Source of the DNA: Comamonadaceae bacterium
GTDB taxonomy: Bacteria; Pseudomonadota; Gammaproteobacteria; Burkholderiales; Burkholderiaceae
DNA: 26,707 bases
Direction of reading: 5' to 3'
Assembly: GCA_947484245.1 (NCBI GenBank)
Contig: CANKOT010000020.1
Location: 1-26,707 of the forward strand
The position numbers and the translations under genes are program-made. Below are positions 7,857 to 15,008 of the stretch, one piece after another (position 1 is the stretch's first letter; every line of letters starts with the position of its first letter). The notes under the pieces were generated by a model that saw only the letters and a list, made by a program, of their open reading frames with translations, was not told the origin of the DNA and ran no database searches.

Positions 7857-9896
7857 ATGGCTGAAATTAGAGGCACCCCAGGCAAAGATGTTGTCACTGT
7901 GAAGTCGGGTGACCGCTATCACGGTGAAGAGGGTGATGACATCATCACCATTGAAGCGGGTGGTACTGGGCAGGGCATGGCAGGCAACGACACTCTGATC
8001 GTGCCTGAAGGCGTAGTTGCCAATGCGTGGGCCAGTGTTTGGTACTGGAATTCGCCAGGTACCATTTTTGTCGACATGGAAGCTGGCTATGCTTTGGATG
8101 GTCATGGCGGCAGAGACACATTGGTAAACGTTCACAACGTTCATGGATTTCAGCGCAATGGCGACAAAGGCTACGGCACTTCTACTTCAGATTACTTTTA
8201 CCTAGGCAGCAATTGGTCCAGACAAGGAGGACTGATTTACATCGATGGCAGAGGTGGTTCTGACAAGGCGTTCATTGGTTACAAAGCCAGTGACAATTTT
8301 GGGGCTTTGGTTTTGCAGGTTTCAGCCGATGGCCGAAACATTAAGCTCTACACACAAAATTATCCCAACTTCATTTATGAACTTCGCAACATAGAAGCCT
8401 TTGCAGCTTGGGACCAAGATACGCAAACCAATGTCGAATATGACTTGGCAGCGCTTCGAGATTTGTCGCGTGCTGGTGAAGAAATCTTATTGCGAGGCTA
8501 CAAAGGCTTTCAAAAGAATGCGCTAGGTACGCCCACGACCTTGACCTACAGCTTCCTAACGCAAGCGCCCTTAACGGGGGGTGAAGGGGGCACCGGATTT
8601 ACAGCCTTTTCTACGGCACAGCAACAAACAGTCAGAGACATTTTGTATGTGTTGCAGCAGCAAACGGGTTTGGCTTTTGCCGAGGTAAGTGGTGATACGG
8701 GGCAGCTCAAATTTGCCATTAACCAGCAAACCGCCACACGAGGCTATTCATTCATTCCCGATGCCAACAAAGGCGATGCCAAATCTGGCGGAGTATGGCT
8801 CGATGTGGAAACAGCTGCATTGATGCAGCCTGGACAAGAAGGCTATTACGTGTTGCTGCACGAGCTAGCGCACGCCCTGGGTTTGCAGCACCCCCTCACC
8901 GAAAGCGACACTTCTGGGGCCACGGTGCTTCTGAACTCTTTGTCCACGACCACCAACACCTTGATGTTGGATATTTCGGCAAGCAGCTCTGGCGGCGTTT
9001 GGCCCACTTGGTATGGCGGTTTTGATTTGCAGGCATTGCGAGCACTTTATGGCACACGTTCTTTTGGAATCGCCAACGATGTCTATGCTTTAGCCGATGG
9101 AAGTGCCAACATGTCTATTCTGGACGATGGCGGCATAGACACCCTAGACGCTTCAAATGCCAGCATTTCGGCCGCCATCGATTTGCGCCCAGGCAAAACC
9201 AGCTCAATTGGTTTAGACACAGACGGCACATCCAAATTTAACAATGTCGCCATCTCAAACAGCACCTTCATTGAAAACGTGGTGGGTACCTTGTATGACG
9301 ATGTAATTATTGGCAATTTACAAAACAATTTAATTACTTACACAGGCGGCAACGACTTTGTTGACGGCAAAGAAGGCGTTGATATTTTGCGCATTTGGGC
9401 CAATGCGGCCACCTCAAAGATCCAAAAAGACATGGCAACTGGCTATTGGAACTTGGAATCAGCCAATGGTGAGACTGGAAATCTTGAGATACAAAATACA
9501 GAAAGAATATTCTTTGTCGACAAATATTGGGCCTTAGACACAGCGGCCAATGAAAGCGCAGCACGTACCGCCAAAATATTGGGTGCTATTTTTGGCAAAG
9601 TGGGTGTCTCTAATTTAGAGTTCCGCGGTATTGGTTTGTTTTATTTTGACCGGGGTATGGGCTACGAGGCACTCACCCAATTGGCCATTGATGCAAGGTT
9701 AGGACCCGGTGCCAGCAAAGCAGCAGTAACCCAATTGGTTCAGGCCAATGTGCCAGGCTTGGTGCTAAACCCTAACGATTATGCAAATCCGGCTGCTTTG
9801 GGCGTGGCCGCTGCCGAAAGCACGGTCAATGTTGCCATGGTTAATTTAACGGGCTTGAGTTCACTTGGCATGGAATATTTGTTCTTTGGTAGCTGA
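7857..9896 (+). CDS. Serralysin-like (M10) RTX zinc metalloprotease
   Basis: The product is 679 residues with no signal peptide. RTX-like turns open the protein (residues about 5-50: GTPGKDVV, GEEGDDIIT, GMAGNDTL). The protease domain occupies residues about 215-400. It carries the zinc motif HELAHALGLQH at residues 335-345, with three His ligands and catalytic Glu336, a candidate Met-turn at Met370 (TLMLDIS) and the serralysin-type FDLQALRALYG helix. A second RTX segment follows at about 470-515 (GTLYDDVIIG, GGNDFVDGKEGVD). The C-terminal module (AKILGAIFGK onward) is shared with the 295-residue RTX protein at 3975. This is a secreted zinc endopeptidase by family knowledge, and its substrate is unknown. 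Classical serralysins carry RTX only after the protease domain, so the N-terminal RTX block is unusual. The type I operon at 16985 is the natural exporter. Confidence 0.9.
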   Translation: MAEIRGTPGKDVVTVKSGDRYHGEEGDDIITIEAGGTGQGMAGNDTLIVPEGVVANAWASVWYWNSPGTIFVDMEAGYALDGHGGRDTLVNVHNVHGFQRNGDKGYGTSTSDYFYLGSNWSRQGGLIYIDGRGGSDKAFIGYKASDNFGALVLQVSADGRNIKLYTQNYPNFIYELRNIEAFAAWDQDTQTNVEYDLAALRDLSRAGEEILLRGYKGFQKNALGTPTTLTYSFLTQAPLTGGEGGTGFTAFSTAQQQTVRDILYVLQQQTGLAFAEVSGDTGQLKFAINQQTATRGYSFIPDANKGDAKSGGVWLDVETAALMQPGQEGYYVLLHELAHALGLQHPLTESDTSGATVLLNSLSTTTNTLMLDISASSSGGVWPTWYGGFDLQALRALYGTRSFGIANDVYALADGSANMSILDDGGIDTLDASNASISAAIDLRPGKTSSIGLDTDGTSKFNNVAISNSTFIENVVGTLYDDVIIGNLQNNLITYTGGNDFVDGKEGVDILRIWANAATSKIQKDMATGYWNLESANGETGNLEIQNTERIFFVDKYWALDTAANESAARTAKILGAIFGKVGVSNLEFRGIGLFYFDRGMGYEALTQLAIDARLGPGASKAAVTQLVQANVPGLVLNPNDYANPAALGVAAAESTVNVAMVNLTGLSSLGMEYLFFGS

Positions 9897-9902
9897 AAAT
9901 AA

Positions 9903-9924
9903 AACTTCTTTTCATTTAGAAGTT
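9903..9924 (+). terminator. AT-rich stem-loop after the metalloprotease gene
   Basis: AACTTCT (9903-9909) and AGAAGTT (9918-9924) form a 7-bp stem with an 8-base loop, starting 6 bases after the protease stop. There is no following T-run, so this is a weak candidate for a terminator, attenuator or RNA-stability element between the RTX genes and the two small exported-protein genes. Confidence 0.3.
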
Positions 9925-9970
9925 CTAAAATCTGCCGATTCACTCAGGTGATCAACCAAAGGCTTTCAAA

Positions 9971-10573
9971 ATGAATGCATTTAACTGGGCTGCGTCGGGA
10001 ATTGTTTTGTGTGTCTTTGTTTCTGGTGCTCTAGCCCAAAATAAACCCAGGGCAGGCTCGGCAGCAACCACTTCCTCTGCAGACTCAACTTGTATTGTGG
10101 CTGACTTGAAAGCCATTGCTCTCGAGACGCACGATGTGCAAGTGAGGGGAGAAAACGCCAAAGCTTGGCTTCAAAAGTTTGGCCCCAATTGCTCCCCCTT
10201 TCAAATTGCAGTCATCAGTGCCAATCGCAACGCTTGGCTGGGTCATGCAGATTCGCCTAATTTTGTAGCCATGATTGATCGCATCAATGAGATGAAGAAC
10301 ATCAACATGACTTATTTTCCCAGCGCCAATGCTGCAGGTCCTGACGCAAATGCGCCAGCCCAAGTGGGAGCAGGTGCCAGTTCTAGGCCCAAGCCGGTGG
10401 TTCAGAACAACCAGTTGCCTGGCATGGCGCAACCCTTGGTTCAACCGCTGGTTCAACCCAATGTGGCACCCGCTGCAGCCCAAGCTCAGCAAGCACCTCG
10501 TCCATTGCAGCAACCCGGTGCCTTGAATCCTCAGCAACCTGCTGGGGCTGCACCTGCAGCCTTGGGGCGCTAA
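9971..10573 (+). CDS. Exported protein of unknown function with Pro/Gln-rich tail
   Basis: The product is 200 residues. The ATG at 9971 is preceded by AAAGG about 10 bases upstream. A Sec signal peptide is evident (hydrophobic core IVLCVFVSGALA, cleavage likely before QNK). Residues about 38-115 form a compact, probably helical domain with two Cys (STCIVAD and PNCSPF) that could form a disulfide. The tail from about residue 120 is low complexity and rich in Pro, Gln and Ala, with a PLVQPLVQP repeat. I do not recognise the family. The next gene starts 3 bases after its stop, so the two are likely co-translated. Confidence 0.75.
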   Translation: MNAFNWAASGIVLCVFVSGALAQNKPRAGSAATTSSADSTCIVADLKAIALETHDVQVRGENAKAWLQKFGPNCSPFQIAVISANRNAWLGHADSPNFVAMIDRINEMKNINMTYFPSANAAGPDANAPAQVGAGASSRPKPVVQNNQLPGMAQPLVQPLVQPNVAPAAAQAQQAPRPLQQPGALNPQQPAGAAPAALGR

Positions 10574-10576
10574 AAA

Positions 10577-11149
10577 TTGAAAATAAGTCGCTATTTTCAA
10601 ATCATTTTTGTCTGCCTTCTGTTTTTGATCACTTCAGGCCCACAGGCGCATGAACGACAAATTAACAAAGGCTTTGTCCAAAAAATGGAAGATGGCACCA
10701 TTGCTTTAGAGTTTTTGCTAGACCCTGCCGTTCTGATGTTCAATGCATTGGCACCAGAAACCACCTTGCCGCTTTTTTTAAAGCGATACGCCGAAATGAA
10801 GCCAGAGGTATTTGAGTCTGAAATGAAAAAGCTCAAAGCCCACTTGGTGAAGGGGATCAAGTTGCAAGGGCCGGATGGCAGAGCCCTTCAACAAAACGCA
10901 TGGAAATGGCCGCCGGGTTCTGATTGGCAAGACATTATCAAAACGCAGAAAATAATGCTCGATGCGATCTCCAAAGAGGAGGGCCATTTGCCACAAATTA
11001 AGTTGAACATAGTTCTGAAAGGCGGTAAAAACCTGTCTCGGGCGCAAGTTTCTTTGCATCCCTCTATGCACCCCATTTTGGTTCGCAATATGCCAGTCGA
11101 TGATTTTTGGTTAACCGATCAAATACCAGTCGCCATCATTAGTTTTTGA
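10577..11149 (+). CDS. Exported protein of unknown function
   Basis: The product is 190 residues from TTG at 10577, just after the previous stop; no ATG lies before the signal peptide. The N-terminus KISRYF, a hydrophobic core and SGPQA form a Sec signal, leaving a mature protein that begins HERQ. The mature domain mixes beta strands (FVQKMEDGTIALEF) with a charged helix. It has no transmembrane segment after the signal. Its opening faintly resembles the exported N-terminal region of the HupE/UreJ-type protein at 13895 (mature start with His, then a strand with LDPAV or LPDKAV). I would not assign a family on that. It is the last confident plus-strand gene before the convergent YHYH operon. 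Confidence 0.72.
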   Translation: MKISRYFQIIFVCLLFLITSGPQAHERQINKGFVQKMEDGTIALEFLLDPAVLMFNALAPETTLPLFLKRYAEMKPEVFESEMKKLKAHLVKGIKLQGPDGRALQQNAWKWPPGSDWQDIIKTQKIMLDAISKEEGHLPQIKLNIVLKGGKNLSRAQVSLHPSMHPILVRNMPVDDFWLTDQIPVAIISF

Positions 11150-11188
11150 TAGCTGAAAAAATAAAGCGTTTCATTCATGAATTGATGC

Positions 11189-11287
11189 ATGTCATGGCTC
11201 GTACCTTTGCTCGCCTTTTGCTGTGTCAACAGCTACGCAGCCGGCAGCAACGGTACCCATCAATGCAAGGGTGGAACGGTCAGGTAA
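11189..11287 (+). CDS. Possible 32-residue exported peptide or gene remnant
   Basis: ATG at 11189 opens 32 codons ending in TAA at 11285-11287. The translation has a signal-like start (MSWLVPLLAF, then SYAAGSNG) and a Cys-containing end (HQCKGGTVR). No clear Shine-Dalgarno is present. It lies in the convergent gap 11150-11288 and ends one base before the opposing gene. The HQCKGGTV motif recalls the start of DUF4124-type small secreted proteins, so it may be a truncated one. Its status is uncertain. Confidence 0.25.
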   Translation: MSWLVPLLAFCCVNSYAAGSNGTHQCKGGTVR

Positions 11288-11288
11288 T

Positions 11289-11699
11289 TTATTTGCCAAA
11301 TGGCGAAACACCCGCCTCTTTGGATTGCTTCTTCTGCTCGTCTAGAAATGCTTTAAAGGGGTCTGTGCCGCTGCTGACAGTGTTGCCTGAAGGCAGCGTT
11401 GGCAGGGTACTTGGTTTCAGGGGTGTACTGGCTGAAGCCTTGTTGCCTGATGTGCCGTTCTTTTCGATATGCGCCTTGAAGGGATCGATGCCGGGTATCA
11501 GCGATGGAGCCGGCGTGGTTTCAGTTTGAGGGGCGGCTGGTAATGTGGCATTGGGCTCAGATTTTTGCTCGGGGGCCGTCTTTTTTTCAGAGCCTATGAA
11601 TTCAGAGATGTAAGGCTGCACCGCATAGATGAATGCCAAGGCCACCACCATGGCCAAAGTCAATTTGGTATTTTTTGAAAGTACGGTCTGATTGCTCAT
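11289..11699 (-). CDS. Small membrane-anchored protein with two DPFKA repeats
   Basis: The product is 136 residues. After a short polar N-terminus a single hydrophobic segment (LTLAMVVALAFIYAV, residues about 13-30) should anchor it in the inner membrane, with the rest outside or in the periplasm. The remainder is Pro/Thr/Ser/Lys-rich and disordered in character, with two copies of a short motif, GIDPFKAHIEK and GTDPFKAFLDE, about 45 residues apart. I know no family with this pair. The gene is last in the minus-strand YHYH operon, 41 bases after the second YHYH gene, so it may tether or interact with these exported proteins. It could be a TonB- or pilus-assembly-like linker, but there is no direct support for that. 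Confidence 0.72.
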   Translation of the reverse strand: MSNQTVLSKNTKLTLAMVVALAFIYAVQPYISEFIGSEKKTAPEQKSEPNATLPAAPQTETTPAPSLIPGIDPFKAHIEKNGTSGNKASASTPLKPSTLPTLPSGNTVSSGTDPFKAFLDEQKKQSKEAGVSPFGK

Positions 11700-11740
11700 G
11701 GCTTAAATTTTCATGGTGAAGATGGAACAATGCGTTGGCA

Positions 11741-13894
11741 TTAGTTTCCGTAAACATACTTGTCTGATTCGGTCACAGAGCATGCTGTTAAAAAGCAAGG
11801 CACACTGTTGATTTTTCCGATGTAAGCGCCTTTCATCAAGACTTGCAAGGTGTAAGTCTTGGTTGAGTTTGCAATCGGATAGTTGGCTACGGTGTGCGCG
11901 TGATAGTGATAGCCCATACCGTCGTGGTTGTGTGCGCCAAAGTTGTCCAGAGTTGTGGTGTACCCCAGCATACTCGTATCGCTACTTCTGTATCGACCAA
12001 AAAGAGCAATGCCATCGTAACCAAACCCAATCAGCGGTGGATGAGTCTTGTTCACATAGTCGGAATCGCTGTACAGGGCCAAAGGATTGCCACTTTGGTA
12101 GCCGTCAGCATGGCAGTGTGGACCACCTCCACCTTGCCCCACGTGACAACCGTAAACAGACAACTCGCCAGCAGATTGAGAGGGTACCAAAACGTTGTTG
12201 TAGGCTGGGAACATCACAGAGCCATCAACCAGAATGCCGTTGTCATTTCTGCTGGCAAAGTTGTAGACATCGGCGGTTTGAGTCGTGTTGGGCATGTCAC
12301 TCAGCAATGTTGTCGTCAAGGCATTTTCAGTGACAACGCTGACGTTGCCATAGTCTTTCATTGGAATGCGCAAGGATGAAAATCCAAGATTTGAATACCG
12401 AGTGACATTAGATTCGCCATAGCCGGCAGTCCCCTGGCCTGGCGGGCGAGGCACGTCTCTCAGTCCATTGGGCCAAGCTGGATTGGCATAGGTCACGATG
12501 ATCATGAAAGGGTGGTATTTGCCACTCGTATCTTTTTCATTGGTGAAATAAACATAGGGAACCAGATTCTGACCAGGTGCACTGTCGGCAATGGAATCAC
12601 TGGCCAAGATTGATTTGAGCAAGCCGTCTCGAAAGGCCGAATAAACGGATGTGTCAAATCGGAGCGACTCGCCGTTGGCGGTTAGTGTAGATTTAATGCT
12701 GGCTAGCATGGTGTCGGCTGCCGTTTTTGTATCTGAATTGGAGCCAACAGAAGCAACTTGTGATTTGTATTTCGCATTCATCTTTTTGTAGATGGTGCCA
12801 GATGTGCCTTCAATGCTTGATGGATTGAAATCGGATTTAAATGACGCAGCGGCATTGGTCACAGAAGCAATAGATGATGGATTCAAGTCTGTGGGAATGC
12901 TTAAATCAAGGGGCGAGTTGTAGAGGTAAATTTTGGTTGCAGATGATGCATCAGCCACCAGTTTGTAAGCGCCACTCTCTTGCTTGACATAATAGTTGGC
13001 AGCGCTAAATGCGGTATCTTCTGTGTAGGTAGCGGCGTAAGTGCTTGCGTTGTAACTGTATTTGTAGCGTTTCTTGGCTTGCAACAACTTATTGGTGCTG
13101 TCGTAAGTAAACGTCACATAACCATAGGTGACCGTTGCCTTGCCAAAGTTATTGCGAAACTTGAGTTTGTTGGAATCGCTGGTGTCTGCATCAATCGCGT
13201 TGTTGGGATGCAAGTGCGAGTCAAGCCGAAAGTTGCCGCTTGAATCTGAAACCGCAATGACCAACTTGCTTAGATAGTTGTTCAGTGTTGAAGTGCTGCT
13301 GAGGGTGCTTGAATCGATGGTGTAGCCGGTTGTGGCGTTGTAGGTGTCACCAATTGTCAGAAAGTTGCCTGCTGTTCCTGCTGTAGCACTGTCCGAAAGC
13401 ATGTACCTGCTGCGAGTGGTCAATGCGCTTACGGAAACCAAACTGGTGGCTTTGTAACTTTGTTGCAGCACAGAGATAAATGGAGAAGGTGCATAGTACT
13501 TGGCGCTAGAACTGTTTGAACTGTTGGCGGCCGCAACAATGGCCGCATAACAAGTGGTGACGCCCGAGCACGAGGCACCCACACTGATAATGTTGCCTAC
13601 CGTAATGACGACGTTGTAGTAGTTGGCTGTGCCCACACTGACAGCAGGAATGGTGAGTTGGTTGTTCAGTGCGTTGTAAGTGTCATAGGAGTCTGTGGGG
13701 GTTTGTGAGCCTAAACTCACGATGGTGCCCACTGTAATTTTGACGTTGGTGTAGAGGGTGTCGCCAACAGCCACACTAGAGATGGTCAGAGTGTTTGTAG
13801 CGGCGTCGTAGCTGTCGGCAGCCAACACGTTGAGTGAGCTGAAACAGAATAAAAAGCCGACAATGAATTGACAAGTTTTAGAAAAAAATTTCAT
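11741..13894 (-). CDS. Exported YHYH-domain protein (long form)
   Basis: The product is 717 residues. Start ATG (13894-13892) directly abuts the stop of the HupE/UreJ-type gene. A Sec signal (FIVGFLFCFSSLNVLA) is followed by two tandem repeats of about 40 residues (SYDAATNTLTI...VGDTLYTNV...TVGTIVS, then TYNALNNQLTI...VGTANYYNVVITVG). The middle part is Ser/Thr-rich with no recognised domain. The C-terminal 300 residues are a YHYH domain, with PHCHADG, GFGYDGIALFGRY, AHNHDGMG and the name-giving YHYHAH at residues 662-667. The His cluster suggests metal binding, but the function of the family is not established. Location is periplasmic or extracellular. The first copy of the family is at 15009. 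Confidence 0.88.
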   Translation of the reverse strand: MKFFSKTCQFIVGFLFCFSSLNVLAADSYDAATNTLTISSVAVGDTLYTNVKITVGTIVSLGSQTPTDSYDTYNALNNQLTIPAVSVGTANYYNVVITVGNIISVGASCSGVTTCYAAIVAAANSSNSSSAKYYAPSPFISVLQQSYKATSLVSVSALTTRSRYMLSDSATAGTAGNFLTIGDTYNATTGYTIDSSTLSSTSTLNNYLSKLVIAVSDSSGNFRLDSHLHPNNAIDADTSDSNKLKFRNNFGKATVTYGYVTFTYDSTNKLLQAKKRYKYSYNASTYAATYTEDTAFSAANYYVKQESGAYKLVADASSATKIYLYNSPLDLSIPTDLNPSSIASVTNAAASFKSDFNPSSIEGTSGTIYKKMNAKYKSQVASVGSNSDTKTAADTMLASIKSTLTANGESLRFDTSVYSAFRDGLLKSILASDSIADSAPGQNLVPYVYFTNEKDTSGKYHPFMIIVTYANPAWPNGLRDVPRPPGQGTAGYGESNVTRYSNLGFSSLRIPMKDYGNVSVVTENALTTTLLSDMPNTTQTADVYNFASRNDNGILVDGSVMFPAYNNVLVPSQSAGELSVYGCHVGQGGGGPHCHADGYQSGNPLALYSDSDYVNKTHPPLIGFGYDGIALFGRYRSSDTSMLGYTTTLDNFGAHNHDGMGYHYHAHTVANYPIANSTKTYTLQVLMKGAYIGKINSVPCFLTACSVTESDKYVYGN

Positions 13895-14968
13895 TTAAAT
13901 TCTTTCAAATAACCAAAAAGCACCTGCAGAAAAACCAAACCAAATCATGCCATTGCGAATTTTTTCTAGCAATTCAGGCTGGTTTTTGAGCGCCCAAAAA
14001 ACAAAGCCTAACACAGCAGCAATGGCAACTTGCCCCATCTCTACGCCTAAGTTAAACCCCAGAACTGTGGAAACAGGAAAACGCGCACCATTCAATTGCA
14101 TTGACATGGCGCTGGCAAAACCAAGCCCATGAAAAAGGCCAAGTCCAAATACGCCTGCCATTTCTAAGCGCAGTCGGGGCTGAATTTTAAAGAGGTTCAA
14201 CATCGCTGTCAGCAAAATGGTGATGGCAATGATGGGCTCAATCAACTCGGGCTTCACTTGCACCAGGCCAAAAGTAGCCAATGCATAAGTCATGCCATGC
14301 GCCACTGTAAATGAAGTTAAAACCCACAGCCATCGTTTCATTTGCACACTTGCGGCCAACAAGATGATGATGAACACAACATGGTCATATCCAAAGACAA
14401 TGTGAACCCAACCTTCAATGACAAAAGACAGAAATGTTTGCCATCTGTCTTTAAAGAAGGCGTGAGAAGGATGTGCACTTGAAAGCATGGCCACTTCTTG
14501 ACCACCTGCGCGCTGAACCCTTAGAAAGTAGGGGTTGACCAACAGTCGCTCGGAAAATTCAACGTTGACTGGGAGATCGAAGTTGTCTTCGGAGAATTTA
14601 AGCTGCCGCAGCCATTCAATTTGAGGCGTGCTGCTTTGACTGTCGACATGCAGAGAAACAATGATTTGATCATCTACCACCTCACCTTTCAGGCCACCCA
14701 TTTTGATTTCAATGGCCTGATCAAGCTGCTCAATGATCTGATCACGCTGAGATTTAATTTCATCGGGTTGCAGAAGGCCATCTTGGTTGGTATCAATGCC
14801 CTTGAAAAAAGCCACAGGAACACCCACCAGTAAAACGGCTTTGTCGGGCAATACATTGAGAGTGAGATTGCCCGCATTAATGAGGTGTGCATGGGTTGAA
14901 TGACCAGCAAACGCCAATAAAACGAAGACAAAGAATTGTCTTAGTTGCATTTTAAAAAACTTCAACAT
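13895..14968 (-). CDS. HupE/UreJ_2-family membrane protein with EF-hand loop
   Basis: The product is 357 residues; an alternative start six codons downstream (ATG 14950) is possible. The signal peptide ends in THA, leaving a mature N-terminus HLINAG. The exported N-terminal domain (to about residue 170) contains a canonical EF-hand loop, DTNQDGLLQPDE, with Asp, Asn, Asp and Glu at the calcium positions. From about residue 185 there are six or seven membrane segments with family-typical His motifs, GYDHVVF, FTVAHGMTYAL and GLFHGLGFA. HupE/UreJ relatives transport nickel or related metals, and the longer UreJ_2-type members are uncharacterised. It sits between two YHYH genes with no gap to the downstream one. 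I infer metal handling or uptake coupled to the YHYH proteins. Confidence 0.88.
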   Translation of the reverse strand: MLKFFKMQLRQFFVFVLLAFAGHSTHAHLINAGNLTLNVLPDKAVLLVGVPVAFFKGIDTNQDGLLQPDEIKSQRDQIIEQLDQAIEIKMGGLKGEVVDDQIIVSLHVDSQSSTPQIEWLRQLKFSEDNFDLPVNVEFSERLLVNPYFLRVQRAGGQEVAMLSSAHPSHAFFKDRWQTFLSFVIEGWVHIVFGYDHVVFIIILLAASVQMKRWLWVLTSFTVAHGMTYALATFGLVQVKPELIEPIIAITILLTAMLNLFKIQPRLRLEMAGVFGLGLFHGLGFASAMSMQLNGARFPVSTVLGFNLGVEMGQVAIAAVLGFVFWALKNQPELLEKIRNGMIWFGFSAGAFWLFERI

Positions 14969-15008
14969 TCAGCCCAACGACATCGTCAATCAAACGATGC
15001 GTTTGTGG

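Noticed and set aside
11146..11529. 127-codon plus-strand frame overlapping the end of the 190-residue gene
   Set aside because: Most of it is antisense to the 136-residue membrane protein gene and its translation has no coherent domain; the TTG start is not supported.
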